Assembly: GCA_040220135.1 (NCBI GenBank)
Contig: JAVJTT010000020.1
Location: 434,001 to 498,000, forward strand
Direction of reading: 5' to 3'
DNA from: CAJXMH01 sp040220135
GTDB lineage: Bacteria; Bacteroidota; Bacteroidia; Flavobacteriales_E; Vicingaceae
DNA length: 64,000 nucleotides
Shown: piece by piece, positions 41,655 to 50,445 of the stretch
Numbering within the stretch: the first letter of the stretch is position 1
Layout: every line of letters begins with the position of its first letter
Translations under genes and position numbers: made by a program
The notes under the pieces: generated by a model
Database searches by the model: none
Told to the model about the DNA's origin: nothing
Seen by the model: only the letters and a program-made list of their open reading frames with translations

Positions 41655-43655
41655 TTAATATGAGTCAACTTTAAATAGATTTTTAAAAATTGCATTTATT
41701 TGTGTTAACTCATCTTCATTAGATAATATTCTTACGCACTTTAGATTTGTTTTCGCTCTAGAACAAGCAACGTAAAATAAATTTCTTGTTGAATCAATTC
41801 TATTTGGATTATCTCCACCTGAGAACAACTCTCCAAAGCTATATTTTGACCACAAATATTCATCTAATACAACAATAACATTTTCTATTTCCCCTCCTTT
41901 TGTTTTATGCATGGTCAAATAGTCGCATTCTTCGTTTATGTATTTGTAAAAATTCAATAACTCACTAAACTTAATTTCATCAGAAAACATTTTCTCAAAG
42001 AATATTTCATCCTTTAAATCTCTTTCATTGCTATCAAAATCATCTTCTGACAAATCGGAAAGAATGCTTTTCAATTTATTGTAGGTCTTGTTTCCGTTTC
42101 TAAATTCCTCCCTAAGTCTAGCTATACTTGAATTAGAAGAAACCCTTTCAATTACATTGTTCTTTCTCTCAATGTAGCCTAAATACTTTTCACTTTTTGT
42201 TAATATTTCACTTTCAAAAGCAATTTCAAGTGTTTCAGTCGCACTCTTGTCTGATTCTATTATGGATGTGAGTACCTCATTAATTTTCTCTTTATCATCA
42301 ATAGACTTAATCTTGAATCCTACTTTTTTCAGTTGCGTAATTACAAAATTGTAATTCGGTGAACCATCATCAGGCTTGTAGGCTCTGCATAAGTTAACAA
42401 GGTCAGAAAGCATTAATCTATCCAAGTGCTTTTCAATACGTTCGATAGGATCTTGGTATCTGTCATTGAAGATTTTATAAAGATTCTCAAACCCTGTATC
42501 TTTTGCAATGGACTTATTTGTCAACTTTAATTGCTTATAGTTTTCATCGTTGCCAATTGCTTGTTCTATTAACCTTTCTACTTTATTAGAATATTTGTCT
42601 TTCGCATCTTCCGATGCGTATAAATTAGGCTTGTTGGCATCTATATCATAATAAAATTCAACAATACCTTTTCGATCACTCTCCTCTTCTGATTCCTTAA
42701 GAGCTACTTTTTGAATCAGACCATCATTTCTAACATTATTAATTGTTTCTACTACCTCTTGTGAACTTCTATAATTATCTTCTTTGTCAATCCTAACAAT
42801 TTCCCCAGATTTTATAAAAGCGTTAACATTTCCTATGCCCTCATCATAAATTGATTGCATTGAATCTCCAAAAAGTCCGATTAGTTTGTTTTCATTCTCT
42901 TGAAAGTAATTCATAAACAATTCAATTATCTCTTTACTAGTGTCTTGGTATTCATCGACAAGAATAACGTCAAACTTATCTTGCAGTATCTTTCTTAACA
43001 AAGGAAAATGTTCAAACAGTTTATTAGCTACAATCAATAAACTATTATGACCAAAACTAAGATCATGAAGACTGTCAAACTTTGATTCATTATAGCTGAT
43101 CTCATTAAAATCCTTCTCGGAGATAAATTCCTTAATAGAATCATTTAAGGTATCAATTATCTCGTTTAACTCATCATTGTACTTATGCGGGTCCTTATCG
43201 TACTCTCTTTTACCAATTGGTTTGCCGAAACTTTCACTTTTCAAGTTAAAGAGAGCACCTGCATATTTATTGTGTATTTTTTTATAATTATCATGCTCCT
43301 TCTTATTTTGCTCTTTTTCATCTTCATAATAACTAATATCCTTCCGCTCGACTCTTTCAATTACAAATATTTTATAAAGTATCGTATGGATATTCTTTTT
43401 GTAGAGCTTAATTGTGTCGTAGATAAATGCGTGAATTGTAGAGACAAAGTATTCGCCACTTATTCTATTTTTAATTTGATCTACTGCAAAGTTAGTATGA
43501 GTGATACATACAAGTTTCTTGTTTGGTAATTCCGATTTAACAAATTGGATAGTTTCCTTAAGGGTCTCTGTCTTTCCACTTCCAGCCCCTCCCTGCAGCA
43601 CAAAGCTTTTATAGTTGGAAATAGATTCTTTTATGCGATCAATTGGTTTATTCAT
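41655..43655 (-). CDS. UvrD-like helicase of a second Gabija-like module (GajB-like)
   Basis: A 666-residue superfamily 1 helicase-like protein: Walker A GGAGSGKTETLKE (about 22-34), THTNFAVDQI (Ia), Walker B VILVDEYQDTS, FGDSMQSIYD (III), NYRSSQEVVETI (IV), LTMHKTKGGEIENVIVVLDE (V) and FYVACSRAKTNLKC (VI). A Lys/Glu-rich insert of about 100 residues follows motif Ia. It overlaps its partner OLD nuclease gene by 8 bp, the same order and coupling as gajA-gajB, but it shares only the motifs with the GajB at 29840-31657. Confidence 0.82.
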   Translation of the reverse strand: MNKPIDRIKESISNYKSFVLQGGAGSGKTETLKETIQFVKSELPNKKLVCITHTNFAVDQIKNRISGEYFVSTIHAFIYDTIKLYKKNIHTILYKIFVIERVERKDISYYEDEKEQNKKEHDNYKKIHNKYAGALFNLKSESFGKPIGKREYDKDPHKYNDELNEIIDTLNDSIKEFISEKDFNEISYNESKFDSLHDLSFGHNSLLIVANKLFEHFPLLRKILQDKFDVILVDEYQDTSKEIIELFMNYFQENENKLIGLFGDSMQSIYDEGIGNVNAFIKSGEIVRIDKEDNYRSSQEVVETINNVRNDGLIQKVALKESEEESDRKGIVEFYYDIDANKPNLYASEDAKDKYSNKVERLIEQAIGNDENYKQLKLTNKSIAKDTGFENLYKIFNDRYQDPIERIEKHLDRLMLSDLVNLCRAYKPDDGSPNYNFVITQLKKVGFKIKSIDDKEKINEVLTSIIESDKSATETLEIAFESEILTKSEKYLGYIERKNNVIERVSSNSSIARLREEFRNGNKTYNKLKSILSDLSEDDFDSNERDLKDEIFFEKMFSDEIKFSELLNFYKYINEECDYLTMHKTKGGEIENVIVVLDEYLWSKYSFGELFSGGDNPNRIDSTRNLFYVACSRAKTNLKCVRILSNEDELTQINAIFKNLFKVDSY

Positions 43656-45630
43656 CTGACTGAATCCATTTTAGACCTTTTAGGATATATTCAGGTATAT
43701 TCCATTCTGTACTTTCATCTGAGAATGCATGATATAAGACAGAAGCCGAAAAATCAGATTTCTTATCAATAATCTCATTTGCTAGTTCATAAGGTGTAAT
43801 GTTTTCCTCATCTAATTTTTCAATTGATTTCAAACCTGTTAATGTGTCCTTTTTGCTCTTAATTGTCTCTAGGTTTACGTTAATAAAAGCATCTTCAAAG
43901 CTTCTCGCATAGTAGTCGCTTTCCTTTGTTTGATAGGCAACAAGTAATCGCTCATTACCGGTATCTAATTTATTTTCTTTCAAGCGTTGAAACCAATTTG
44001 AGTATGATTCATCATTCAACTTAGGACTATTGTAAAAATGTTTTAAAGTATTATTAGTGGTATGGTCAGATTCTTCAACTGCATGAGCATGACTTCTTAT
44101 GGGGCTATCCTCATTTTTCTTTTCTTGTTTTGCCGTATCAATGTCAGTAATTATTAAAGTAGGTGTATCCAGAAATTTTAAAAGTGGTTCAAAAACTTTA
44201 GCATTTGCTCCGACTTCTAAGATTGTAATGTTTTGAGACATTATAGGAACATATTCCTTGTTTGAGATTTTCTTTTCATCGAGCTTTTTAATGAAATAGG
44301 GAAGAAGAATTCTTTCAGAGACACCTTCAATAAATATTATTTTCTTGGCAAAGAATAATTCTGCTGATTCAACTGTGATATATTGCTTGATAAACTTGAA
44401 ATGACTTGGCTCATCTTTATATTCTTTTTCTAGCTCTTCATTAAAATTTTTGATGACTATATTAGTTCCATCTTCGCATCTCAAATATCTTATACATTCA
44501 AAGTTTGATTGTGATACTATATGAGGAGAATGAGATGTGATTACAGTCTGTAAATTTTCGGAACCCCCAATGATTTTTTGAATTTCTCTTGCAAAAACAT
44601 ATTGCATCTGAGGATGAGTATGAGCTTCAGGTTCTTCAATAAACAGTAAATTCAAGTCCCTTCCTTCTTCGGTGATCTCTTTTTTCTTGATTTCAATGGC
44701 TAGTATCAAAAACAAGATATTCATATATCCCAAACCATTCATATTCTCAGGTAAGTGATTTGAATCATCACCATAAATAACTTGGGATGAATTCTCGAAC
44801 AAAACCTTTGAGTTTATATCTGATTTTACTTTTAAGTTTTGGATATCAAGGAAGCTTTTAGCATTCTTCAAAAAGTCTGAGAAGAATGTATCATAATTTT
44901 GGTCTAAATCCTTATCAAGATTTAGTAGAATCTCATTAACTTCCTTAATCGACTCATTAGATAATTCATTCTCTCTATTAAAATAATTGGTTGTTAATGT
45001 GGAAAGCTGCTGCTTTTTTCCAATACTGTCTGTACTTGTAACATTCCTCTGAGCGTTGATAAATTTTGCATTTATAAGTTCGTTGATGGCCTTTAAGTCT
45101 TTTTCAACGCAGATATTACTATCGCTTCTATCTAACGAATTAATACTTTTCATATCATCAACATCAATAGTGTAGATATTTGTTGTTAAGTGCGAGCTAA
45201 TGTTTTTTATTATAATTCGTTTTTTATCTTCTTCATTTAGACCTTTTATCTCTTCTAGTAGAGATTCTATATTAATGCTACATTCGAAAAATAGTTTGAT
45301 GTTTTTGATTTTTGGATCAAGGTCTAACATTAGTTCAGAGATATTGCTTAAATCATCGCTCTCATTATAACTGATTTCCAAACAAAGCTTTATTGAGGTT
45401 TTATTTGGATCACTATTTTCATCTATTGACAATATTTCTTTTCTGAGTTCTAAAGAGAAGTCATGATAGTTGAATGCACTTGATGAACTAAAAAACTTTT
45501 TGAAAATTTCGATTAAGGAAGTTTTGCCAGTATTATTCTTACCTATCAGTAATGAAATATCCGACTTTAAATCAAGAGTTGTATCTCTAAGTAGTCTAAA
45601 ATTTTGAATGTTAATTTTTGAAATTTCCAT
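43648..45630 (-). CDS. OLD-family ATPase/TOPRIM nuclease of a second Gabija-like module (GajA-like)
   Basis: A 660-residue protein with an SMC/ABC-type ATPase (IGKNNTGKTSLIEIF at about 29-43, a normal Walker A), IEEPEAHTHPQMQ, ITSHSPHIVS, then a TOPRIM domain with IFIEGVSERILLP and LIITDIDTAK (DxD). The C-terminus ends EWNIPEYILKGLKWIQSDE, comparable to FVIPPYIAEALKHL in the first GajA, which supports shared ancestry. Coupled by an 8-bp overlap to the helicase. Predicted anti-phage nuclease. Confidence 0.82.
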   Translation of the reverse strand: MEISKINIQNFRLLRDTTLDLKSDISLLIGKNNTGKTSLIEIFKKFFSSSSAFNYHDFSLELRKEILSIDENSDPNKTSIKLCLEISYNESDDLSNISELMLDLDPKIKNIKLFFECSINIESLLEEIKGLNEEDKKRIIIKNISSHLTTNIYTIDVDDMKSINSLDRSDSNICVEKDLKAINELINAKFINAQRNVTSTDSIGKKQQLSTLTTNYFNRENELSNESIKEVNEILLNLDKDLDQNYDTFFSDFLKNAKSFLDIQNLKVKSDINSKVLFENSSQVIYGDDSNHLPENMNGLGYMNILFLILAIEIKKKEITEEGRDLNLLFIEEPEAHTHPQMQYVFAREIQKIIGGSENLQTVITSHSPHIVSQSNFECIRYLRCEDGTNIVIKNFNEELEKEYKDEPSHFKFIKQYITVESAELFFAKKIIFIEGVSERILLPYFIKKLDEKKISNKEYVPIMSQNITILEVGANAKVFEPLLKFLDTPTLIITDIDTAKQEKKNEDSPIRSHAHAVEESDHTTNNTLKHFYNSPKLNDESYSNWFQRLKENKLDTGNERLLVAYQTKESDYYARSFEDAFINVNLETIKSKKDTLTGLKSIEKLDEENITPYELANEIIDKKSDFSASVLYHAFSDESTEWNIPEYILKGLKWIQSDE

Positions 45631-45723
45631 TCATTAAATCTAATGTATTAAAAATATAAAAACAATATCCTATTTTGGAGTTAAACTACTCTGATTTTTA
45701 TTTTTCAACTCGAGTTCTTCAAC

Positions 45724-45835
45724 CGTACAAATAGATTGAAGATTGTTTTCCAGTAACACTTAAAGGCTCAAAGAATTAATCTTCTGTCAAAATATGCAAC
45801 CATTTTCATTCATAGGTCACAGTACTATTTTAAGA
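45724..45835. repeat. Degenerate direct repeat, right copy
   Basis: Contains CGTACAAATAGATT, TTCCAG, AAAGGCT and AGGTCACAGT in the same order as 41524-41645. It fills the gap between the OLD nuclease gene and the TIR-like gene. The 5' flank (CAACTCGAGTTC) may be an eroded trace of the tRNA T arm. Confidence 0.6.
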
Positions 45836-45836
45836 A

Positions 45837-46565
45837 TTATATAAAGTCAGCTCTCCTATTTTCTATAAAAATCCCCGACTTTCGCATTTCTCGGATTAGT
45901 TTTTGTTTCCATGCACCATATTGATCGAAAGCTTCATAAACAACTCCATTAAAGTCACTAGGCTTTTCGAGGCCTTCTACTGTTTCATGCAATACAACAA
46001 TGTTTTTTCTACCAACATGAGAAAGAAAAAAACCTAATTCCAAAACAACATTTTGTCTAACTCTAGGTTTCAGTATTCCATCTTCAGAGTTAAGCTTTCC
46101 CAAATCGTCTGCTGAAAATAAAACAATAGCGTATTGACACTCATTAGCATTTCTAAGAAACTTTTCGATAACGGTTTCTCCATTGTTGTATTCATTCTCT
46201 AAAACTTTGTATTCTAATCTTAACTTGCCAAGTAGGGAGGTAACAGCATCACGCATAGCTATATTTCTACCATGAACAATGAATATTTGTTTGTTTTCTT
46301 GTATAATTATTCTAATAAGATTTGCCAAGTTCTTTTGTATTCTAAGTTGATTTAGTCGATCTCTATCACTCGAAACAATGGACAACTCATCTATTAAATT
46401 ATATAAATCATCTAACCCCTCCTCATAAGTAGGGTTATTAATAAATCTTTTCTTATCAATAAAGGCTTGTACTTTATCAATAATAGACTTTAATTCATCA
46501 GGAGCATTCTTGGTATAACAAACACAAAGAGTTTTATCGATAAGTTTTTCAATAGGTTTGAACAT
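45837..46565 (-). CDS. TIR-like (CAP12-type) nucleotide-binding effector
   Basis: A 242-residue protein. An N-terminal helical part (1-90) precedes a TIR-like domain of the CAP12/PF10137 type: IFIVHGRNIAMRDAVTSLL (94-112), NNGETVIEKF, YAIVLFSADDLG (145-156), LKPRVRQNVVLELGFFLSHV with the likely catalytic Glu176, and PSDFNGVVYEAFD...GAWK. Such domains split NAD+ in CBASS and Pycsar systems when a cyclic nucleotide binds. No cyclase is nearby, so this may be a stand-alone or orphan effector. Confidence 0.8.
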   Translation of the reverse strand: MFKPIEKLIDKTLCVCYTKNAPDELKSIIDKVQAFIDKKRFINNPTYEEGLDDLYNLIDELSIVSSDRDRLNQLRIQKNLANLIRIIIQENKQIFIVHGRNIAMRDAVTSLLGKLRLEYKVLENEYNNGETVIEKFLRNANECQYAIVLFSADDLGKLNSEDGILKPRVRQNVVLELGFFLSHVGRKNIVVLHETVEGLEKPSDFNGVVYEAFDQYGAWKQKLIREMRKSGIFIENRRADFI

Positions 46566-46662
46566 TTTTTAATTAGTTAGTAGTTGTTCTTTTTTTTATA
46601 AGTTTTTTAAGAAAGAACAATGCCAAAATGGTTTTGAAGATAAATATAAAAGTTTAATCCAA

Positions 46663-46698
46663 AATTTTAAACCCTACTGAGAAGTAGGGTTTAAAATT
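46663..46698. terminator. Strong intrinsic terminator
   Basis: A perfect 16-bp stem (AATTTTAAACCCTACT / AGTAGGGTTTAAAATT) with loop GAGA. It lies downstream of the lipoprotein gene at 46752-47339 and upstream of the TIR-like gene, so it separates the two transcripts. Confidence 0.88.
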
Positions 46699-46751
46699 AA
46701 TTGGTTAATTGACGGTGGTATATCAAACGTTTGCTATCAACAATACCAAAG

Positions 46752-47339
46752 TTATTTATAATCAAACTTAAACTGACCGTTGGTTATTAATACTGAATCA
46801 GTCATAATACAATTAGCACCCTGATATGCCATTGCATTAAATGTTCCCTCTATTTCTCCAGAATTAGTATCTATCTTAGTAAACTCAATTGAGCTTTCGT
46901 AAGCTGCTTGTCCATTATAATCTTTACAACTTCCTGATTGGAATTGTCCACCGTTTCTTGTTGTATCTTCTGTTTGAACAAGTGTGATAGCGTTAAGTGT
47001 TCCATTATCCATTTTGTATGCTCCAACTGTTAGTGTCTTTCTTACTGCAATGGATAATAATCTTGGCAAGTTGCCAGATGTATCTATTCCAATTGCTTGG
47101 ATAAAGCCACTAAACTCATTATAAGTAGTAACTTCAATGTTATAACTATCTCCGTCAACATCCCCTGAAATAAAAGCTCCAGAAGTATTGCCTCCACCGC
47201 TATTACCACCATTGTTACCATTATTATTGTTAGTTGACTGATTATTTGATGAAGGTGTTACTTCATCGTCTTCTGTTTCGCATGCAACAAAAGAAATTGT
47301 TAGTAGTACAAGGAAGCACCATCTTAGTAAATTATTCAT
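46752..47339 (-). CDS. Lipoprotein, calycin-like (DUF6252-like), function unknown
   Basis: A 195-residue lipoprotein: lipobox ending at Cys20, followed by ETEDDE (surface-export-type acidic signal), then an Asn/Gly/Ser-rich spacer (about 30-55) and a beta-rich domain (about 55-195) that starts GAFISGDVDGDSYN and ends with two Cys near NCIMTDS. This pattern resembles the DUF6252 lipoproteins of Bacteroidota, though I am not certain. Its leader is nearly identical to that of the next gene. Confidence 0.7.
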   Translation of the reverse strand: MNNLLRWCFLVLLTISFVACETEDDEVTPSSNNQSTNNNNGNNGGNSGGGNTSGAFISGDVDGDSYNIEVTTYNEFSGFIQAIGIDTSGNLPRLLSIAVRKTLTVGAYKMDNGTLNAITLVQTEDTTRNGGQFQSGSCKDYNGQAAYESSIEFTKIDTNSGEIEGTFNAMAYQGANCIMTDSVLITNGQFKFDYK

Positions 47340-47401
47340 TGTATTTGTTTTTAAGCTTCTTCTTTAGAGCAGAAGATGCAGTTTAATAAGGTCTTTAGAT
47401 A

Positions 47402-48235
47402 TTAAGTTGGGTCGTTTGTACCGTGAGAAGTTAGAGTGAAGCTCCTAGCATTAACTGATAAATCGAACATTGTCCCGGGGGGAATTGAATTAGGATTATT
47501 ATCATCTAGACCAACTCTGAAATAGTAAGTCTTATTAGGCTCCTTATTTACTGATACCCCATGAATATCTTTTCCTATTAATTCATCTGCTCTATTCCAG
47601 TAGTCAATTGGTATTCCTTCTCTAAATAATTGAAGGGTTACAGCTTTATCGCTTGTTATTGCAAAGTCTATTGCATCATTTTCTTGACCGCTTCCAATTT
47701 GGACAGAATAATATAACCAACCTGCTCTTTGTGAATTGTTACCGCTTTGTGGAAGAGTCTGATTGCTTAACTGTTCAGTTTTTGCAGAGGTTAAGGTAGG
47801 AGTTGTTATATCTCCATACAGTTGTAAACTGTAACTTATACTTCCTATCCTCATTCTTGAATCAGGTAATACGATTACTTCATAATTTCCCGCTTTTAAA
47901 AAATCAGTTCTATCAATGCTAGTTTCATTATCATTTCTTAGGAAAGTTCCATCAGAACGAACAATTCTATATTTTAAGCTAATATCTGATGAAACAACGG
48001 ACCTAAGATCTGAGGGAGAATTAAGAGTTAGCAAATAGTGATCTGCCCTAAAAGAGGAGGGAAATTCACCAGTATAGTCTACAGCTTGATTCCAGTTTCC
48101 TGTTGCGCTGAAACTTGGTTTAGTTGAAGGGTCGTTAACATCAGTTGTCATTGCTTCATCTTCACCATCTTTTTCACAGGCGATTAAGGAAAAACTAAGT
48201 AGTGCAAGGAAGCACCATCTTGATATTGTATTCAT
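47402..48235 (-). CDS. Lipoprotein, beta-sandwich-like, function unknown
   Basis: A 277-residue lipoprotein with the leader MNTISRWCFLALLSFSLIAC (Cys20) followed by EKDGEDE. The mature part is Ser/Thr/Asn-rich and beta-rich, with two similar halves (NWNQAVDYTGEFPSSFRADH, and NNSQRAGWLYYSVQIGSGQE) that look like pre-peptidase-C-terminal (PPC-like) domains. No enzyme motif. It precedes the other lipoprotein gene with a gap of 62 bp and a similar upstream sequence. Confidence 0.7.
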   Translation of the reverse strand: MNTISRWCFLALLSFSLIACEKDGEDEAMTTDVNDPSTKPSFSATGNWNQAVDYTGEFPSSFRADHYLLTLNSPSDLRSVVSSDISLKYRIVRSDGTFLRNDNETSIDRTDFLKAGNYEVIVLPDSRMRIGSISYSLQLYGDITTPTLTSAKTEQLSNQTLPQSGNNSQRAGWLYYSVQIGSGQENDAIDFAITSDKAVTLQLFREGIPIDYWNRADELIGKDIHGVSVNKEPNKTYYFRVGLDDNNPNSIPPGTMFDLSVNARSFTLTSHGTNDPT

Positions 48236-48344
48236 AATAGTTTGTTTTGGCTTCTTCGAGGAACGAAAAGAAGGAGTTTAAATAAAGATTTAAGGGAAAC
48301 CAAAACATAAAAGAAGGGCGTGAACCTCAAGCTACGTCATCAAC

Positions 48345-48466
48345 GTTAGAGAGGTACCGCCAAGCACCCGACACAAATTGAATCAATAACAAAAGGACAC
48401 GCCCCATAATGGGCGAAGCCTTTTTGATTCTTTGTGTCTATACGAAATTTGGCGGTTTTCTCTAAC
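48345..48466. repeat. 122-bp imperfect palindrome, potential large hairpin
   Basis: The ends GTTAGAGA...CCGCCAA and TTGGCGG...TCTCTAAC are inverted copies, as are ACACAAATTGAATCAA and TTGATTCTTTGTGT inside. The centre CGCCC-CATAAT-GGGCG closes the fold. It occupies the 415-bp gap between the lipoproteins and the 48650 gene. The remaining sequence of this gap is AT-rich and shows nothing else. It could be a structured RNA, a MITE-like element or a single-stranded recombination site. Confidence 0.7.
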
Positions 48467-48649
48467 TAGAATCAAATAGCTTACGCTATTCTATATATGT
48501 CGTTTAACGAGTATTACATAGGCATTTTCATTGAAAAGTATAGATATAAAGTTACTAAAATCGTGCCGAAATGCCTAATAGATAAGAGGTTGATTCTGTA
48601 TATTTATAAATGTTAAAATCAGTCGCTAAACCTAATTAGAATCTCAACT

Positions 48650-49972
48650 ATGCCCAAAGTAACAGGTTTCTTTCTTACGCTTTCAGAAGAACGGTATAGT
48701 GTATTTATACATCGAACCAATTCGATATTCGCTGAATCTGTCAGAGAGTTTGCACATTCCAGAAATGTTCCACTTGTCTGTTTTATAATAAATCCTGAAG
48801 GTCAGATTTCTCATGTCGGATTCGGAAGGCGTGGGCAAGTTTCTGAGACGGACAGAAGAAGATTAAATGTAGACGACATTTTTGAGTTGAAGAATCCTTT
48901 AGACGTTAGTGAACTCGTTGAGCAAACAAGCGCTAATGTCAGACGTTTCTTAAAAGATAAATTGGAAAGAGGGGGCTTACTTCCAATTAAAAGTTTTGAA
49001 GCATTCTTGACAGTCTTTTTAGCAAAGTCCAAAGAATCAGCACCGATTTTAAACAAGTTTTCCAAAGAAAGAAGAGAAAGAATCGCAAGTCTTAGAAGAG
49101 AAACTCTAGACTCTTTGGCTAATCAAAAAGAAGCCTTGCATACTGCCATGAATTTTGCAGACATGGATAGAAGCCAAGCAATAGGATATGATTACGCAGA
49201 AGAAAAGCCAACATCGTACCTTGATGGAATAGAAACACCAAGGCTTAGAGAAGACCAAGTTTTATTAAATGATTTTTCTAATTTCTTTGATTTTAATTCA
49301 ACTGATAGAACTCAATTTTCTTCAAAAATCTTTCGAAATAGAGACAGTAAGCTTACTGTTACTTTAGCTAATAGACTTCCTTTAGAAGAGCAAACAGGAA
49401 CAGATTTAATCTACTTCAATGAGAATCATAAATGTTTCATTATGATTCAATACAAAATGATGGAGTACGGCGAACAAGAGGATAGTTATAGGTTACCCAA
49501 TGAACAACTAGAAAAGGAAATTGAAAGAATGGATGATGTCTTAGACCATCTAAGTACCATAGAGGAAGAAGAGAGCTTTGAGAATTATCGCCTTAATGCT
49601 GACCCTTTTTTCTTAAAAGTATGCCCAAGATTCAATTTTGAACCTGATGATTCAAGACTTCATAAAGGCATGTATCTTCCCTTGTCTTATTTTAAGTTGC
49701 TTCAAAATGATAGATCTATTGAAGGTATTAGAGGGGGCAAGTCCATTAAGTATAGTAATGTTGGCAAGTACTTTGACAATACGGCTTTTAAAACTATTGT
49801 TCAAAGCGGTTGGATAGGAACAAGAATTAACCAATCAGAAGAATTGAAGAAAATTATTAGAGAGGTTCTTAAAACAGGTAAAGCAGTTATTTTAGCAGTA
49901 AAGGAAGATTTTGAAGCCAAAGAAAGAAAAAACATTGGCAGCTTATTTGATGAACCCGAGGAGGAGGATTAA
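48650..49972 (+). CDS. Hypothetical protein with possible PD-(D/E)xK-type nuclease core
   Basis: A 440-residue protein. The N-terminal 100 residues are mixed alpha/beta (TEERYSVFIHR-like start, CFIINPEGQISHVGFG), followed by a long helical, charged section (about 130-200). Residues 246-270 contain Glu246/247, Asp252 (TGTDLIYF) and Gln267-Tyr-Lys269 (FIMIQYKMM), an E/D-D-QxK spacing seen in restriction-like nucleases. The acidic C-terminus ends EPEEED. No methylase or restriction partner is beside it. The nuclease idea is inference. It converges with the 49969-50439 gene with a 4-bp overlap. Confidence 0.5.
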   Translation: MPKVTGFFLTLSEERYSVFIHRTNSIFAESVREFAHSRNVPLVCFIINPEGQISHVGFGRRGQVSETDRRRLNVDDIFELKNPLDVSELVEQTSANVRRFLKDKLERGGLLPIKSFEAFLTVFLAKSKESAPILNKFSKERRERIASLRRETLDSLANQKEALHTAMNFADMDRSQAIGYDYAEEKPTSYLDGIETPRLREDQVLLNDFSNFFDFNSTDRTQFSSKIFRNRDSKLTVTLANRLPLEEQTGTDLIYFNENHKCFIMIQYKMMEYGEQEDSYRLPNEQLEKEIERMDDVLDHLSTIEEEESFENYRLNADPFFLKVCPRFNFEPDDSRLHKGMYLPLSYFKLLQNDRSIEGIRGGKSIKYSNVGKYFDNTAFKTIVQSGWIGTRINQSEELKKIIREVLKTGKAVILAVKEDFEAKERKNIGSLFDEPEEED

Positions 49973-50439
49973 CCTATATTTTCAATTTCAATAACTTCCA
50001 CAAAGTCCAATCCCTCAACTCCTGAAGAACTAGCTTTATCGGGTCTCACTTTGTTTACCCAATTCTGACTATTAGACTGTTCTGATACTTTGTTTTTGCT
50101 TTCTTGATTTGTTGGTTCTTGGTCAGCTAACTCATGAACAGCCGAACGTATCTGCGATACGTTATACAAACAAAGCTGCTCAAAGAGAAAATCTAGCCTT
50201 CTTCCTTTGATGGTTACTTTGTACTCTCCAAGCTTTAGAATAACTCCGATAGAAGGCTCATAGAATACCTCTGAGAGATAAACGTAAGGCAAGGCAAGGT
50301 AACTTCCATCTCTGAGTTCCAATTGCAGCGTATGGATTGCACCTTTACTGTTATGCCCTCCATAATCAAAGTACTTGCTCTTTCTTCCTTGATGTGTGGG
50401 AGAAAATCGATCTAATTTATTTCCTGTTTCCATATACAC
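49969..50439 (-). CDS. Hypothetical protein downstream of relaxase
   Basis: A 156-residue protein. Residues 20-100 are a beta-rich domain (LQLELRDGSYLALPYVYLSE, VILKLGEYKVTIKGRRLDFL) with a conserved look, and the C-terminal 50 residues are polar and probably disordered. It starts 6 bp after the relaxase stop, so it is in the relaxase operon, and it may assist mobilisation. Not recognised. Confidence 0.65.
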   Translation of the reverse strand: MYMETGNKLDRFSPTHQGRKSKYFDYGGHNSKGAIHTLQLELRDGSYLALPYVYLSEVFYEPSIGVILKLGEYKVTIKGRRLDFLFEQLCLYNVSQIRSAVHELADQEPTNQESKNKVSEQSNSQNWVNKVRPDKASSSGVEGLDFVEVIEIENIG

Positions 50440-50445
50440 TATTTT

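Noticed and set aside
45837..46565. Treating the TIR-like gene as part of a Thoeris or CBASS operon
   Set aside because: Neither a ThsA-type partner nor a cyclase is adjacent; the flanking genes belong to Gabija and lipoproteins.
48345..48466. Calling the palindrome an integron attC site
   Set aside because: The terminal boxes are in the reverse order of a classical attC and no integron integrase is seen; kept as an unexplained palindrome.
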